The notes beneath the pieces were generated by a model. The model searched no databases, was not told the DNA's origin, and saw nothing but the letters and a program-made list of their open reading frames with translations. Positions 34,511 through 43,341 of a stretch of DNA of 64,000 nucleotides are shown piece after piece. The position numbers and the translations under genes are program-made. The stretch is taken from the NCBI GenBank assembly GCA_964504195.1, contig CAZDDI010000009.1, forward strand, positions 1-64,000, given 5' to 3'. This DNA is from CAZDDI01 sp964504195 (GTDB lineage Bacteria > Chloroflexota > Anaerolineae > B4-G1 > SLSP01). Within the stretch, counting starts at the first letter, position 1, and every line of letters starts with the position of its first letter.

Positions 34511-36799
34511 ATGAGCAAGCGCAAATTAAAGCGACAGTTGAATTTAGCGCAAGTGGTGATGTTAGGGACCGCCGGCACGATTGCGGCGGAGATTTTCGTT
34601 TTGACTGGGCACGCTGCGGGGATGGCCGGGCCGGCGGCTGTCTTAGCTCTGCTTATCGGTGGCCTGCTGAGCTACGCGGTGGCACTCAATTATTGTGAGC
34701 TGGCGACCGCCTATCCCGTAGCCGGTGGGGCGATGAGCTATGTCCGTGAAGCCTACGGCAGCGGGCTGCTTTCATATCTGGTCGGCTCGATGGACTGCCT
34801 GTCTAGTACGTTCTATGCAGCCCTCTCAGCCGTAGGGTTTGCCTATTCACTGCAACTATTCATCCCTGCCCTACCCATCGTGCCGGCAGCGGTAGCAGTC
34901 GTGCTAGTCTTCATCGCGCTCAACATCTTCGGCGTGACCAAAGTAGGCAATGCGCAGGTGGTCTTGGGGGGCATCTTGCTGAGCGTGTTCGTCATCTACA
35001 TCATCGCCGGTTTCACGCGCCCTGGCGGTTTCACCTGGCAAACCTTCATGGCTGGGGAAAGCATCTTCGTTCACCATAGCGTCTGGGCTAACTTTTCTCG
35101 TATCCTGGCAACGATTGCCCTGGTTTACAATGCCTATGTGGGCTTTGAAGTCATCGCCGATGATGCAGAAGAAGTTAGCAACCCTAATCGCAACATCCCG
35201 CTGGGCATCCTCATCAGCCTGACCGTGACCACTGTGATTTATGTAACGGTGAGTCTGGTAACGTTAGGAACAGTTCCCTGGAACGAGCTGGCCGGTTCGG
35301 AAACGGCGTTGACTGATGCCGTGCAGCATTTCATTCCCGGTTGGGGTGTGCCGATGATGGCTGTGACGGGAATGATCGCCACGCTCACTTCTATCAACTC
35401 GGCGATGCTCAGTGCCACCCGCGAAGCTTTCACGCTGGGGCGCGATGGCGTATGGCCGCCCTTTTTCTCCAAACTGAGTCGTTTCCGCACCCCCTGGGTG
35501 GCTATCATCATCATCGGCGGTATCAGCGCTTTGATCGCGGTGATCGGTGTGGTGGATTTTCTGAGCTACATCTCCAGCAGCGGTTATCTTTTCGTGCTGT
35601 TTTGGGGCAGCTTCTCGATGATTCGCTTGCGCAAGCGCTATCCCGATCTGGAGCGGCCTTTCAAAGTCCCGTTCTTCCCCTTGACGGCGTATATTGCAGG
35701 TGCGGCGTGTTTGCTCATCGTGGCGTTTGCCGATCCCCGTGCGTTGCTTTTTGGGGCCGGCGTGTTGGGAGTGTTTACTTTGTTGCGCTATAGCGCCCCC
35801 ATTGTCACGCGCTGGCTGCCAGAACGTCCCCGGCATGGCAACTCAGAGCCGGGCAAAGAGCGCATCGTCGTCTCCGTCGCCAATCCACAGACGGCCAAGA
35901 GTCTCATCCATATCGCAGGTATCTTGGCCGCAGCTACAGAGGACCCCTACATCTGTGTATTGACGGTCAATGCAACCTCGAAACAGCTCTCGCCGCGGGC
36001 CGCCCAGAGAGTGGCTCGCAACCTCAGCCCAGAGCAGCAAGCGCTGTTGCAGCGCGTCATCGCCGAGGTGCAACACCGTAATATCGCGGTCTACACCAAG
36101 ACACGCACAGCGTCCAATATCACAGAAGGCATCCTGGCAGAAGTGGAGCAGCGGCACAATGTCAATTTGCTTCTGGCGGGCTGGCCTGGGCCATTAAGCC
36201 CGGCGCGCCTGGTCGAGAATCCAATCAATCTGGTATTGCAGAAAGTGCATACCAATGTGGCGGTGTTGCTCAATCGCGGACTCTTGACACAACGGCTACG
36301 GTGGATTTTGGTTCCGGTAGGGGGTGGCCCGCACTCCCGCATGGCGCTGCGGTTGGCTTATGAAATCGCTGAGGCAGAAGGCGCGCAAGTCACGGCGCTG
36401 CGGGTGCTCAAAGGCGTGGTGGATGATGAAGCGGAAGAGCTCGAAGATCAGACACTCTGGCTGGCCGAGATTATCGAGGAGGTGTTAGGGGCGGTGCCGG
36501 AGAATTTTACCTTGCAAGCACGCTGCGCCAAGACGATTCAGACGGGGGTGTTGCGGGAAACCGAACGCCATCCTTACCAGTTGATTGTGCTGGGGGCCTC
36601 AGAAGAATGGGCTTCCCGCACGCGCCTCTTTGGTTCGGTAGATGACTGGGTGGCCGATCAAGCGCCTTGCTCAGTATTGTTGTGCCGGCGTTATGAGCCG
36701 GTCGCCGTTTCCTGGCTTCGACGGCAGGTGAAAAGCATCGAGCGAGAATATGAGCGTAACACTCCGCCGCCTGTGTCACGCAAAAACGGGAAGGCGTGA
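34511..36799 (+). CDS. APC-family permease fused to universal-stress domains
   Basis: A 762-residue protein. An amino-acid/polyamine/cation permease part (about 1-440) has 12 membrane segments and an opening LNLAQVVMLGTAGTIAAEIFVLTG. Two cytosolic USP-like domains follow, about 455-600 and 620-745 (RWILVPVGGGPHSRMALRLAYEIAE; LIVLGASEEWASRTRLFGSVDDWVADQAPCSVLLCRR). USP domains bind ATP or cyclic nucleotides and probably gate uptake. An in-frame start at 34403 would add 36 unconserved residues; ATG at 34511 is chosen. Confidence 0.9.
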   Translation: MSKRKLKRQLNLAQVVMLGTAGTIAAEIFVLTGHAAGMAGPAAVLALLIGGLLSYAVALNYCELATAYPVAGGAMSYVREAYGSGLLSYLVGSMDCLSSTFYAALSAVGFAYSLQLFIPALPIVPAAVAVVLVFIALNIFGVTKVGNAQVVLGGILLSVFVIYIIAGFTRPGGFTWQTFMAGESIFVHHSVWANFSRILATIALVYNAYVGFEVIADDAEEVSNPNRNIPLGILISLTVTTVIYVTVSLVTLGTVPWNELAGSETALTDAVQHFIPGWGVPMMAVTGMIATLTSINSAMLSATREAFTLGRDGVWPPFFSKLSRFRTPWVAIIIIGGISALIAVIGVVDFLSYISSSGYLFVLFWGSFSMIRLRKRYPDLERPFKVPFFPLTAYIAGAACLLIVAFADPRALLFGAGVLGVFTLLRYSAPIVTRWLPERPRHGNSEPGKERIVVSVANPQTAKSLIHIAGILAAATEDPYICVLTVNATSKQLSPRAAQRVARNLSPEQQALLQRVIAEVQHRNIAVYTKTRTASNITEGILAEVEQRHNVNLLLAGWPGPLSPARLVENPINLVLQKVHTNVAVLLNRGLLTQRLRWILVPVGGGPHSRMALRLAYEIAEAEGAQVTALRVLKGVVDDEAEELEDQTLWLAEIIEEVLGAVPENFTLQARCAKTIQTGVLRETERHPYQLIVLGASEEWASRTRLFGSVDDWVADQAPCSVLLCRRYEPVAVSWLRRQVKSIEREYERNTPPPVSRKNGKA

Positions 36800-36870
36800 G
36801 GCTTTCACAGCTCACATCTACCGCATCACATTTACTTATCTCAGCAAATCTTATACAGTAAAGGAGCACT

Positions 36871-38337
36871 ATGATTGACCTGACTATTGTTCGAGAAGGC
36901 ATGGAAAATGCCGTGCAGCGCGCCCGCGAGCGCAACATCATCATCCCCACATTCGCACAGCAGAAAAACCCGGCGCTGATTCCCGACAGCATCAAGGCCG
37001 AGCTCGCCAGTATCGGCCTATGGGACATCACGCCGCGCAACCTGTTCCGCATCACCTGGAAGAATGCGCCTACGGCGCACGGCGGTGGATTTGGGGGCGC
37101 GAACTATATCGAGCTGCCTCCCGAGCTCACCGGCGTGGATGCCCGCATCATCGCGCTGGTGGGCAAGTGGTTCCCCACCGGCGCGCACAAGGTCGGCGCA
37201 GCGTTTGGCTGCCTCGTCCCGCGCCTGGTCACGGGTCAGTTCGATCCCACCAAGCAGAAAGCCGTCTGGCCCTCCACCGGCAACTATTGCCGGGGCGGCG
37301 CTTACGACTCGGCCCTGCTGGCCTGCGACTCCATCGCCATCCTGCCGGAAGAGATGAGCCAGGAGCGCTTCGAGTGGCTCAAGCAGGTCGCTGGTGAGGT
37401 CATCGCCACGCCTGGTTGCGAATCCAACGTGAAGGAAATTTTCGACAAGTGCCACGAGCTCACCCGCGAGCGTGGTGATGACATCTTCATCTTCAACCAG
37501 TTCGAGGAGTTCGGCAACTATCTGTGGCACTACGAGATCACCGGCCACGCGATGGAAGAGGTACTTGATCTCGAAATGCGCCCCGGCAACCGGTTCGCGG
37601 GCATCGTCTCCAACACCGGCTCCGGCGGCACCATCGCCTGCGGTGACTATCTCAAGCAGCTGTATCCGGGCAGCAAAATTGTCGCCAGCGAGGCGCTGCA
37701 ATGCCCCACCCTGCTCAACAACGGCTTTGGCGGGCACCGCATCGAAGGCATCGGCGACAAACACGTTCCCTGGGTTCACAATGTCAAGAATACCGATATG
37801 GTTACGGCCATTGACGATCAGGCCAGCATTGATCTGATGCGGCTGTTCAACGAGCCAGCCGGGCATAGCTATCTCCAGAAGCGCGGCGTTGATCCCGCCA
37901 TTGTAGAGCAGCTAGACCTGATGGGCATCTCCAGCATCGCCAACGTGCTCGGCGCGATCAAGATGGCGAAGTGGTACGAGCTCACTGGCGACGATGTCAT
38001 CTTCACGATCTGGACCGACTCGATGGAGCTGTACCAGAGCCGGGTGCGGGAGGAGCGCGCGGCGCATGGTGAGTACACGGAGCTCGATGCCGCCGCCGAC
38101 TTTGAACGCTACTTGCTGGGCGAGGGTACGGACAACATGGCGGAGCTCACCTATCCCGACCGCAAGCGCGTGCATAACCTCAAATACTACACCTGGGTCG
38201 AGCAGCAGGGCAAGACCTACGAGGAAATCCAGCAGCAGTGGTATCAAGAGGATTACTGGACGAGCTTCCAGGGCCAGGCCGATGAGATTGATGCGCTCAT
38301 CGAGGAGTTCAATGACCGCGTGGGGTTGTTGAAGTAA
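36871..38337 (+). CDS. PLP-dependent enzyme, fold type II (cysteine-synthase-like)
   Basis: A 488-residue PLP enzyme. The Schiff-base lysine is probably Lys107 in TGAHKVGAAFG. The cofactor glycine loop is SNTGSGGTIACG. The N-terminal and C-terminal extensions (about 60 and 100 residues) are absent from ordinary cysteine synthases. The family occurs in several phyla as 'pyridoxal-5-phosphate-dependent protein beta subunit'; the reaction is not established. AAAGGAG precedes the ATG. A terminator lies downstream, beyond the MITE copy. Confidence 0.82.
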   Translation: MIDLTIVREGMENAVQRARERNIIIPTFAQQKNPALIPDSIKAELASIGLWDITPRNLFRITWKNAPTAHGGGFGGANYIELPPELTGVDARIIALVGKWFPTGAHKVGAAFGCLVPRLVTGQFDPTKQKAVWPSTGNYCRGGAYDSALLACDSIAILPEEMSQERFEWLKQVAGEVIATPGCESNVKEIFDKCHELTRERGDDIFIFNQFEEFGNYLWHYEITGHAMEEVLDLEMRPGNRFAGIVSNTGSGGTIACGDYLKQLYPGSKIVASEALQCPTLLNNGFGGHRIEGIGDKHVPWVHNVKNTDMVTAIDDQASIDLMRLFNEPAGHSYLQKRGVDPAIVEQLDLMGISSIANVLGAIKMAKWYELTGDDVIFTIWTDSMELYQSRVREERAAHGEYTELDAAADFERYLLGEGTDNMAELTYPDRKRVHNLKYYTWVEQQGKTYEEIQQQWYQEDYWTSFQGQADEIDALIEEFNDRVGLLK

Positions 38338-38353
38338 GTTCCTGTTTGTAATG

Positions 38354-38486
38354 CAATGTCATTAAGTTAAGACCTGGCAGGTTTCGCACAAATCGGGTGG
38401 GGCAGTATTTTACCGGTGCATAACGACTTCTGGTAGACTTAAGCTTGGAAACCTGCCAGGTCTATGCCCTAAACTTAATGACATTG
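38354..38486. mobile_element. MITE-like element, copy B (best preserved)
   Basis: 133 bp. The left terminus CAATGTCATTAAGTTAAG, then ACCTGGCAGGTTTC, is inverted at the right as GAAACCTGCCAGGT...AACTTAATGACATTG. The core is AGTATTTTACCGGTGCATAA. Flanks GTTTGTAATG (38344-38353) and GTTTGTAACT (38487-38496) match at 8 of 10 bases, a likely target duplication. It lies 16 bp after the PLP-enzyme stop. Confidence 0.8.
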
Positions 38487-38507
38487 GTTTGTAACTGTAT
38501 TCACTTT

Positions 38508-38541
38508 TCCGCCCGCGAGCAACCCTCGCGGGCGGATTTTT
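38508..38541 (+). terminator. Rho-independent terminator
   Basis: A 12 bp GC-rich perfect stem (TCCGCCCGCGAG with its complement) has a 5 nt loop and ATTTTTG follows. It terminates the PLP-enzyme transcript; the MITE copy lies between gene and terminator. Confidence 0.85.
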
Positions 38542-38600
38542 GCTTTAACGCCCATTCTGTGCTATGCTTGCAATGAGACGATTTCCTCTGGAAGGCTCTC

Positions 38601-38632
38601 TTAACCGAATCTTAATCTTGATTTGGCATAAT
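38601..38632 (+). promoter_or_regulatory. Candidate PhoB/OmpR-type direct repeat and -10 element
   Basis: TTAACC (38601-38606) and TTAATC (38612-38617) are 11 bp apart, the spacing used by PhoB/PhoP-like dimers on tandem sites. CATAAT (38627-38632) follows as a -10 with no good -35. It probably lets the OmpR-type regulator encoded 136 bp downstream activate its own operon. Confidence 0.45.
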
Positions 38633-38734
38633 GGTAGGCAAGTAGACGGTAGACGGGGGCTGAAAAGACGAGAGAGTGAGAGGGGGAGCATTCCCATCAC
38701 CCATCACTCGTTACCCATTACCCATTGAGATTTG

Positions 38735-38762
38735 AGATTCGCCATTCGCAATTCGCCATTTA
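38735..38762. repeat. GGCGAAT-type short repeat
   Basis: ATTCGCCATTCGCAATTCGCCATT is the inverted form of the units at 3902-3914 and 48826-48849. It follows a run of CCCATCAC/ACCCATT units (38694-38727). Confidence 0.55.
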
Positions 38763-38767
38763 CACCC

Positions 38768-39451
38768 ATGAGCAAAACCATTCTCGTTGTAGATGACAAA
38801 ATCAGCCTGCGCCGCCTGGTAAAGGATTACCTCACGGAGCAGGGTTTTCGCGTGTTGACCGCCGGGGATGGGCAAGAGGCGCTCTTCATCGCGCGTGAGG
38901 AACGCCCCGACCTGATCCTGCTTGACATTATGATGCCTAAACTCGATGGCTACGAGTTCATTCGCATCTTCAGCAAAGATCATCCCACCCCCATTATCCT
39001 GCTCACCGCCAAACTGGAGGAGAGCGATAAGGTGCTGGGCCTCGAGCTGGGCGCGGATGATTACATCACCAAGCCCTTTGGGATGCGTGAGCTGCTCGCC
39101 CGCGTTCGTGCCGTGCTGCGGCGCAGTGGGCAGCCTGTCCCGGAAGTGGAAGTACTGCGCTGCAGCGATATCGTGCTCGACAAGACGCGGCACGAGGTCA
39201 CGGTGGCCGGGCGAGCGGTGAACCTTACCCCCACTGAGTTCGCCCTGCTCGCCGAACTCATGTCTGCACCGGGCCGTGCCTTCAGCCGTGTTGCCCTGCT
39301 CGAAGCCGCGCAGGGCGTGGCACTGGAAACCCTCGAGCGCTCCATCAACGTCCATATCCGCAACCTGCGCGCCAAAATCGAGCCGGACGCCAGCCGCCCG
39401 CGCTACATCGAAACCGTCTTCGGCGTGGGCTATCGTTTCAACGAGGGCTAG
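38768..39451 (+). CDS. Response regulator, OmpR/PhoB family
   Basis: A 227-residue regulator. The REC domain (about 1-120) has VVDDKIS, the phosphoryl aspartate in LILLDIMMPKLDGYE and lysine in DDYITKPFG. The winged-helix DNA-binding domain (about 130-225) has LTPTEFALLAELM and ETLERSINVHIRNLRAKIE. An in-frame start at 38732 lies within a repeat and is rejected. It is paired with the kinase 69 bp downstream. Confidence 0.94.
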   Translation: MSKTILVVDDKISLRRLVKDYLTEQGFRVLTAGDGQEALFIAREERPDLILLDIMMPKLDGYEFIRIFSKDHPTPIILLTAKLEESDKVLGLELGADDYITKPFGMRELLARVRAVLRRSGQPVPEVEVLRCSDIVLDKTRHEVTVAGRAVNLTPTEFALLAELMSAPGRAFSRVALLEAAQGVALETLERSINVHIRNLRAKIEPDASRPRYIETVFGVGYRFNEG

Positions 39452-39503
39452 TATCACAGGATTTATCCTGTGTATTTAACGCAGGATTTATCCTGCGCTA
39501 CAA
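39452..39503. repeat. Paired palindromes (AGGATTTATCCT family), copy 1
   Basis: CACAGGATTTATCCTGTG and GCAGGATTTATCCTGC stand side by side between the regulator and its kinase, ending in GCGCTAC. A second pair is at 54511-54561. A transcribed intercistronic double hairpin. Confidence 0.7.
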
Positions 39504-39520
39504 ACTAAGCGAATTGATCT

Positions 39521-40858
39521 ATGCGTTCCCTATCCGTCAAAGTACTGCTCGTGGTTATCCTGGTGAGCCTGCTCAGCATCGCGCTCGTCGCCGTCTCCAC
39601 GCGCTACGCCACTGTCACCGCCTACGATCGCCTGCTGCGCGAGCGCCAAAAAGAGGCGTTCATCACGCTTGTTACTGATTACTATCAGCAGCACGGCTCG
39701 TGGCGCGGCCTCTACGGGCGCATGGTCGTGGGGGGCGGGATGCCCTCACATCTGGTGGGCTTTATGCTAGTTGACCAGAACGGGCGCGTGGTGGTTGCCA
39801 CGCGGCGTTACCAGCTCAATCAAGTGCTGCCGTCAACGGCGGTGGCGCGGGGGACGCCGGTGCTGCTCGCTGGCGAGCGCATTGGGACGGTGGTGGAGGA
39901 TACCCCGCTGGCTGTACGCACCTTGCTAGATGAAGGCTACTTGCGCTACACCAATCGCGCATTGCTGCTGGCGGCGAGCGGGGCGATGCTACTCGCACTG
40001 TTGCTCGGTGTTTGGTGGGCGCGCTCACTCACCCGTCCGCTGCGCGAGTTGACCGAAGCCACGCGCGCGCTGGCCGAGGGTGCGCCCGCCCCACAAGTGC
40101 CGGTGCGTTCCGGCGATGAGTTGGGCCAGCTCGCCGCCGCGTTCAACCGCATGAGTGCCGACCTGGCGCGCGCCACCGCGCTCCGTCGCCAGATGACCGC
40201 CGATATCGCGCATGACCTGCGCACCCCGCTCACCGTCATCAAAGGCTACACCGAAGCCCTGCGCGACGGCGACCTTTCGCCCTCGCAAGCTACATTCGAG
40301 ACGATGTACCAGGAGGCGCAGCTGCTCAGCGGCCTCATCGAGGACTTACGCACGTTGTCGCTGGCGGATGCGGGCGAGCTGAGCCTGAATCGTCGCTCGG
40401 TAGCGGTGGAAGAACTGCTGGAACAGGCCCGCGCCGCCTACTTGCCGTTGGCGCAAGCCGCCGGGATTACGTTGGTGGTGGAGCTCCCCCCCGTGTTGCC
40501 TGTGCTCAATGTGGATGCGGAGCGGTTGGCGCGCGTGCTGGGGAACCTCATCAGCAATGCCCTGCGACACACCTCGCCGGGAGGCTACATTACCCTGAGC
40601 GCGAGCGCCGGGCGCGGTACGGTAGAAATCCAGGTGCGCGATACGGGTGAGGGCATCAGCCCTGTAGATTTGCCGCACATCTTCGAGCGGTTCTATCGGG
40701 GCGATGCGGCGCGGCAGAGCGGGGCGGGCGAATCAGGGCTGGGGCTGGCGATTGCTAAATCGCTGGTAGAGGCGCACGGCGGCACGCTGACCGCAACCAG
40801 CACACTCGGCCAGGGGGCGACGTTCATGATAACGTTGCTACCTTACACCTTACGTTAA
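39521..40858 (+). CDS. Sensor histidine kinase (BaeS-like)
   Basis: A 445-residue membrane kinase. TM1 (about 6-28) is followed by a sensor loop (about 30-145), TM2 (about 147-168), HAMP (168-222, SLTRPLRELTEATRALAEG), HisKA with His231 in AHDLRTPLTVIKGYTEAL, and HATPase_c (about 335-443) with NLISNALRHTSPGG, DTGEGI and ESGLGLAIAKSLV. It is the cognate sensor of the regulator just upstream. The signal is unknown. Confidence 0.93.
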   Translation: MRSLSVKVLLVVILVSLLSIALVAVSTRYATVTAYDRLLRERQKEAFITLVTDYYQQHGSWRGLYGRMVVGGGMPSHLVGFMLVDQNGRVVVATRRYQLNQVLPSTAVARGTPVLLAGERIGTVVEDTPLAVRTLLDEGYLRYTNRALLLAASGAMLLALLLGVWWARSLTRPLRELTEATRALAEGAPAPQVPVRSGDELGQLAAAFNRMSADLARATALRRQMTADIAHDLRTPLTVIKGYTEALRDGDLSPSQATFETMYQEAQLLSGLIEDLRTLSLADAGELSLNRRSVAVEELLEQARAAYLPLAQAAGITLVVELPPVLPVLNVDAERLARVLGNLISNALRHTSPGGYITLSASAGRGTVEIQVRDTGEGISPVDLPHIFERFYRGDAARQSGAGESGLGLAIAKSLVEAHGGTLTATSTLGQGATFMITLLPYTLR

Positions 40859-40888
40859 GCCAATTGGCTATTCAAGGGGCAAAATGGG

Positions 40889-40948
40889 CTGGTAGTGGCG
40901 GCTTCAGCCATTCTGCGTTCCCCAAAACGTCTAAAGGCGTCACTACGA
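40889..40948. repeat. Double-hairpin repeat (GTAGTGACGCC family), copy 2
   Basis: Reverse complement of the layout at 5251-5312: GGTAGTGGCGGCTTCAGCC at one end and ACGTCTAAAGGCGTCACTAC at the other. Confidence 0.65.
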
Positions 40949-40995
40949 GCAAAATTTGTCAGTATCCAGTATGTATAAGGCTTACGCTATTCCGC

Positions 40996-41090
40996 TGCCT
41001 GAGCCTGTCGCAGGCAGTGAGTTTTGGGTAGCGCGTACCCTTCGGCAGGCTCAGCCGCCGGGCTTCTCCGGTGCCTGAGCCTGTCGAAGG
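40996..41090. repeat. CCTGAGCCTGTCGAAGG repeat block
   Basis: Inverted copies of CCTGAGCCTGTCG(A/C)AGG and CTTCGGCAGGCTCAG. A ~50 bp part (41038-41090) recurs almost unchanged at 41270-41323. Confidence 0.7.
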
Positions 41091-41222
41091 CCTCTGCGCG
41101 CGGCAAAAACCATACCGCAAACCTAACCTGGTAGGATGCTCAAAACACGTCTATTGATGGCTTTGACTGGGCGACTTTTGCGCGATTGCCATCAAAGGCA
41201 ATGCCATAGGGCCACCGGGAGA

Positions 41223-41370
41223 GGCTTCGGCAGGCTCAGGCTTCGGCAGGCTCAGGCTTCGGCAGGCTCAGGCTTCGACAGGCTCAGCCGCCGGGCTTCT
41301 CCGGTGCCTGAGCCTGTCGAAGGCGGCGAGTTGTCGGTAGCGCGTATCCTTCGACAGGCTCAGGGTACGC
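41223..41370. repeat. Four-copy 16 bp tandem plus inverted repeats
   Basis: GGCTTCGGCAGGCTCA is repeated four times head to tail (41223-41286, the last with one change). The inverted word CCTGAGCCTGTCGAAGG follows at about 41306-41322, and a further CTTCGACAGGCTCAGG at about 41350-41365. Not a CRISPR: there are no spacers. Confidence 0.8.
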
Positions 41371-41505
41371 TACTTGTGGGAAAAAGACGGCGTTTCTTTG
41401 GGCAGTTTCTTGCCCTTCCCCTATGCCGCTACGCTGCCCCGGTCGCGGCAGCGTGATTCCGATGATCAAGCGTCGCACTCCTCCACCACTTGTCTCTGTT
41501 TCAGT

Positions 41506-41534
41506 TTGACGTTTCAGTGGTTTCTTTGTATACT
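41506..41534 (+). promoter_or_regulatory. Promoter of the small membrane protein gene
   Basis: TTGACG (41506-41511), a 17 bp spacer, then TATACT (41529-41534). A near-consensus promoter 58 bp before the ATG. Confidence 0.7.
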
Positions 41535-41591
41535 GTAAAAAGATTGCTTCCCAACCTAAAACAGTTTCATTGGCTAGAAAGGAGATTATTT

Positions 41592-42038
41592 ATGAAACCC
41601 GCTATAAAATTCGGCTTGATTGTCGGCGGTGTGGGCTTGTTTCTCACAGCTTGCGTAGGATTTATTCTGGGGATCTGTGGCCCAGTTGTGGCCCTGATCG
41701 CTGGTGGCGTCGCTGGTTTTCTGACGGCCCGTGAAGTACGCCCGTACACTAAGGGAGATGGCGCTAAAGAAGGCGGCATTGCCGGTGGCGTTGCTGGCGC
41801 GCTCACTACGGTTGGTCAACTCATCGGAGGGTTTTCATCCATCCTGTTGGCGCAAGTTGCCGGGTTTTCTTCACCCTTTGGTCAAATTCCAACCTTTGAT
41901 GGCCCTACGGCTGAACTGGTCGGTTATTACATTGGCGGTCTGTTGAGCGGGGGGTGCATCGGATTGGTGGGCCTGCTGTTGGCCGCTGGTGCCGGTGCGC
42001 TCGCTGGCTACTTGGCGACCGAACAAACCAGCGTCTAA
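41592..42038 (+). CDS. Small glycine-rich membrane protein
   Basis: A protein of 148 residues with three to four hydrophobic segments rich in Gly/Ala (GLIVGGVGLFLTACVGFILGICGPVVALIAGGVAGFLTA; GGIAGGVAGALTTVGQLIGG; YIGGLLSGGCIGLVGLLLAAGAGALAGYLA). Function not recognised. AAAGGAGA lies 9 nt before the ATG, so the upstream in-frame start at 41490 is rejected. It has its own strong promoter and a terminator hairpin, so it is a single-gene unit. Confidence 0.75.
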   Translation: MKPAIKFGLIVGGVGLFLTACVGFILGICGPVVALIAGGVAGFLTAREVRPYTKGDGAKEGGIAGGVAGALTTVGQLIGGFSSILLAQVAGFSSPFGQIPTFDGPTAELVGYYIGGLLSGGCIGLVGLLLAAGAGALAGYLATEQTSV

Positions 42039-42056
42039 CACTTGAGACTCTGTTGC

Positions 42057-42104
42057 AACGAGCCTTCGTGGTCAGTCCCTGTCCCGAAGGCTCGTTCGTT
42101 GTTT
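42057..42104 (+). terminator. Terminator of the small membrane protein gene
   Basis: AACGAGCCTTCG (42057-42068) pairs perfectly with 42085-42096 over a 16 nt loop; CGTTGTTTG follows. A modest T-run. Confidence 0.6.
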
Positions 42105-42145
42105 GCATTTCTTACCTGTCATTGGCGAGGAGAATCAGCCCTTAC

Positions 42146-43114
42146 ATGAATACGCATACCTGGATCACCGTGACCCCTGAAACTGCGCTAGAGACCACCT
42201 ATCTCACCGATTTCCAGCGCAAGAAGCTAGTACGCCAAAACCTGTTCTATGCGCAGGATGGCGCGGCGGCGTTTTACATCTACCGCAACGACGATTTCGC
42301 GCATATCTCCTGGAAAGAGGAAGTTGCATTCTTCCAGCGCGAGGTAGCCGGGTTGACGCAGGCTCGCACGGCCTTTGTTAGCTTGGGATGTGGGAATGCC
42401 CGTGCCGAGCGGATGTTGCTCCGCCAGATGCACGCCAACGGGGCGCAATGGGCTTACTTCGGTGTGGATACCTCGCGCGCCATGTTGGAACTGGCGCAGG
42501 AAACGCTGGATGGTGAGCCGTACCCTGTCACCCTGCTGTTGGCCGATTTTACCCATCCCGACTTTTACGCTGCGCGTGACCGGCTCATGGCGGGATTTGA
42601 TGTGCGCATCTATGCCAGCCTCGGTGGCACCTTCGGTAACTTTGACCAGAACCAAATCGTTGCCGATTTGCACGCGCTTATTGCGCCGGGCGATTATTTT
42701 TACCTGGATGTGGTCCCCAAACCGGGGGACGCCGCCGGTGTCGCGCAGTTGGAGACCCGCTATACACAGTTGGCGGAAAACTATCACCGCTTCTTCGATA
42801 GTGTTTTGGAGCGCTTGTGTATCCCGCAGGAGCACGGCGAAGTCATCAGTGAGATAGGTAGCGATCCCGATTTGGCAACGCTGCGCTGCACCTTTCACTT
42901 TCGCGCCCGTGAGCAATTGCATTTTCCTTGCTTTGATGAAATGGTACCGTTGTATCCCGGTGAGACGTTGGAGCTGTTGACCATTCGTGCTTACGATGCG
43001 GATGCGTTGTGCGCGTTCATGGCACAGGCTGGATTTATGTGTGTGGCACAGTACCTCCCCGATGCCGGAGCACTCAGCCATCAATGGTTACGCCTGCTGT
43101 TCGTGCGGGAGTAA
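42146..43114 (+). CDS. SAM-dependent methyltransferase, EgtD-like (DUF2260)
   Basis: A 322-residue protein related to histidine-specific methyltransferases. The SAM-binding motif is VSLGCGNARAERMLL, and YFGVDTSRAMLELA and YASLGGTFGNFD follow the EgtD pattern. EgtD trimethylates histidine in ergothioneine synthesis, but no EgtB or other ergothioneine gene is adjacent, so the substrate is open. GAGGAGA lies 12 nt before the ATG. The long upstream open frame back to 41954 overlaps the previous gene and is rejected. Confidence 0.75.
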   Translation: MNTHTWITVTPETALETTYLTDFQRKKLVRQNLFYAQDGAAAFYIYRNDDFAHISWKEEVAFFQREVAGLTQARTAFVSLGCGNARAERMLLRQMHANGAQWAYFGVDTSRAMLELAQETLDGEPYPVTLLLADFTHPDFYAARDRLMAGFDVRIYASLGGTFGNFDQNQIVADLHALIAPGDYFYLDVVPKPGDAAGVAQLETRYTQLAENYHRFFDSVLERLCIPQEHGEVISEIGSDPDLATLRCTFHFRAREQLHFPCFDEMVPLYPGETLELLTIRAYDADALCAFMAQAGFMCVAQYLPDAGALSHQWLRLLFVRE

Positions 43115-43123
43115 ACCCGAATT

Positions 43124-43257
43124 CAATGTCATTAAGTTAAGACCTGGCAGGTTTCGTAAAAATTGGGTGGGGTAGCATTTTACCAGTGCATAACGACGTT
43201 TTGTAGACTCAAGGTCTTGAAACCTGCCAGGTCTATGCCCTAAACTTAATGACACTG
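43124..43257. mobile_element. MITE-like element, copy C with exact target duplication
   Basis: 134 bp with termini CAATGTCATTAAGTTAAG and CTTAATGACACTG. An exact 10 bp direct repeat AACCCGAATT flanks it (43114-43123 and 43258-43267), overlapping the methyltransferase stop region. This is direct evidence of insertion by transposition. Confidence 0.85.
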
Positions 43258-43341
43258 AACCCGAATTATCTTCAAATAAGGATAACTTAACAGTGCGTAC
43301 CTCATCTTTCAGGGGGCGCGCTTGTGTCAACTGGAGGCACT

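Larger units (their letters stand above)
40859..41591. other. 733 bp repeat-filled gap
   Basis: No credible gene. It contains the GTAGTGACGCC element copy 2, two blocks of CCTGAGCCTGTCGAAGG repeats, and finally the promoter of the small membrane protein (41506-41534). Short open frames here fall within repeats. Confidence 0.7.

Noticed and set aside
41223..41286. Possible CRISPR array
   Set aside because: The 16 bp units are contiguous with no spacers, and no cas genes are in the window.
41136..41456. 106-codon frame in the repeat-filled gap
   Set aside because: It is made largely of translated CCTGAGCCTGTCGAAGG repeats and has no ribosome site.
42146..43114. Ergothioneine biosynthesis locus
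   Set aside because: Only an EgtD-like methyltransferase is present; no EgtB, EgtC or EgtE partner lies nearby.
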